From contig NZ_CP047029.1 of assembly GCF_009796805.1 (NCBI RefSeq), positions 1,866,001 through 1,930,000 of the forward strand: a DNA stretch of 64,000 nucleotides. The letters run 5' to 3'. The DNA comes from Algibacter sp. L1A34 (GTDB taxonomy: Bacteria; Bacteroidota; Bacteroidia; Flavobacteriales; Flavobacteriaceae). The notes beneath the pieces are model-generated. The model saw nothing but the letters and a program-made list of their open reading frames with translations, ran no database searches and was not told where the DNA came from. Positions 63,594 through 64,000 of this stretch are shown here, in pieces (the stretch's first letter is position 1; every line of letters begins with the position of its first letter). A program made the position numbers and the translations under genes.

Positions 63594-63643
63594 CACCCGC
63601 TTAGCAAGGTAGCTTGTTAAGAAAAGAAGAGAAAAAGTTCATA

Positions 63644-63771
63644 AACATATTGAATTGACAGCGTAAAATTAATTTGGAAACGGATTAATTTAACAAAGAG
63701 AATAGACCATTTTGAGTATTAGAGATTCTAATTAGTTGTTAAAAGTAATAGTCGAAAGACTTAAAAATTTA
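63644..63771 (+). other. 16S rRNA leader
   Basis: It carries GAATTGACAGCG (likely antitermination or processing signal), an inverted repeat (AAATTAAT / ATTAATTT around 63668-63692), and a GAAA-tetraloop hairpin AGTC-GAAA-GACT (63750-63761) just before the mature 5' end. Confidence 0.5.
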
Positions 63772-64000
63772 ACGATGAAGAGTTTGATCCTGGCTCAGGA
63801 TGAACGCTAGCGGCAGGCCTAACACATGCAAGTCGAGGGGTAACATTGTGCTTGCACAGATGACGACCGGCGCACGGGTGCGTAACGCGTATAGAATCTA
63901 CCTTTTGCTGCAGGATAGCCCAGAGAAATTTGGATTAATACTGCATAGTATACACTACTTTCATGAGTTATGTATTAAAGGTTACGGCAAAAGATGACTA
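63772..64000 (+). rRNA. rrs: 16S ribosomal RNA, 5' part (cut by window edge)
   Basis: The segment starts with the universal GAAGAGTTTGATCCTGGCTC, followed by GATGAACGCTAGCGGCAGGC and AACACATGCAAGTCGAGGGG, which are of Bacteroidetes type. About 229 bases of roughly 1,520 are present. The 5' end is set by comparison with the E. coli start. Confidence 0.97.

Overview
The window is a piece of a low-GC Bacteroidetes chromosome, almost certainly from a marine-type member of the Flavobacteriaceae. The evidence is the gene content (GLPGLI protein plus CarboxypepD_reg-like outer-membrane protein, DUF5686, DUF5522, GSCFA, DUF4230 and DUF4136 families, 2TM domain, a crt cluster with a CarH/LitR-like regulator), the many -7 boxes of the Bacteroidetes form TAnnTTTG, and the 5' end of a 16S rRNA gene of Bacteroidetes type at the right edge. 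No phage, insertion sequence, plasmid function or CRISPR array was found. The region is mostly core chromosome.

Layout. 1-7.7 kb: truncated DUF5686 protein, pdhB, etfBA, a bifunctional nuclease, a CNT nucleoside transporter and thyA. 7.7-12.7 kb: a small glycogen-binding-fold protein, an unusual membrane-anchored dihydrofolate reductase (2TM domain fused to DHFR), a FAD oxidoreductase, a decayed maltose O-acetyltransferase, fabD and lspA. 12.7-19.4 kb: M1 peptidase, soluble (ppa) and membrane (hppA) pyrophosphatases side by side, and an APP1-type phosphatase. 19.4-28.1 kb: LRR membrane protein, deoxynucleoside kinase, a secreted protein of unknown function, GLPGLI plus outer-membrane receptor pair, tRNA-Tyr and a PBP4-type peptidase. 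28.3-40.6 kb: FKBP lipoprotein, era, der, M3 peptidase, a TPM/TPM/LemA cluster, MerR, M23 peptidase and alaS.

40.6-51.0 kb is the most coherent functional unit: thirteen genes on the minus strand, most overlapping or nearly touching, running from a CarH-like MerR/B12 regulator through crtI, crtB, an unknown gene, crtZ, a CrtYcd-type lycopene cyclase, tspO, a TetR-like regulator, a UbiB-like kinase, a flavin reductase, an SDR lacking its catalytic tyrosine, a SRPBCC protein and a photolyase. It reads as a light/oxidative-stress protection operon. A perfect 11-bp inverted repeat spans the crtI promoter, and a related palindrome overlaps the promoter of the regulator gene, which suggests a common operator.

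51.0-64.0 kb: GSCFA and DUF4230 proteins, a rhodanese, an enoyl-CoA hydratase, an aromatic amino acid hydroxylase with a long C-terminal region, lipoproteins, a 53-residue cysteine-rich DUF5522 protein, a small HExxH membrane protein, a PLP-dependent deaminase, a glucosaminidase-LysM lipoprotein, hemL, a GT-C mannosyltransferase-like protein, and then the rrn operon. Its upstream region holds three promoters about 139 bp apart, each followed by a short shared element.

Beyond protein genes, two copies of a conserved, probably structured intergenic element (about 21335-21425 on +, 62692-62814 on -) share two near-identical blocks flanking variable hairpins. Many genes have promoters so close to the start codon that their mRNAs are probably nearly leaderless; these promoters were used to correct several starts.
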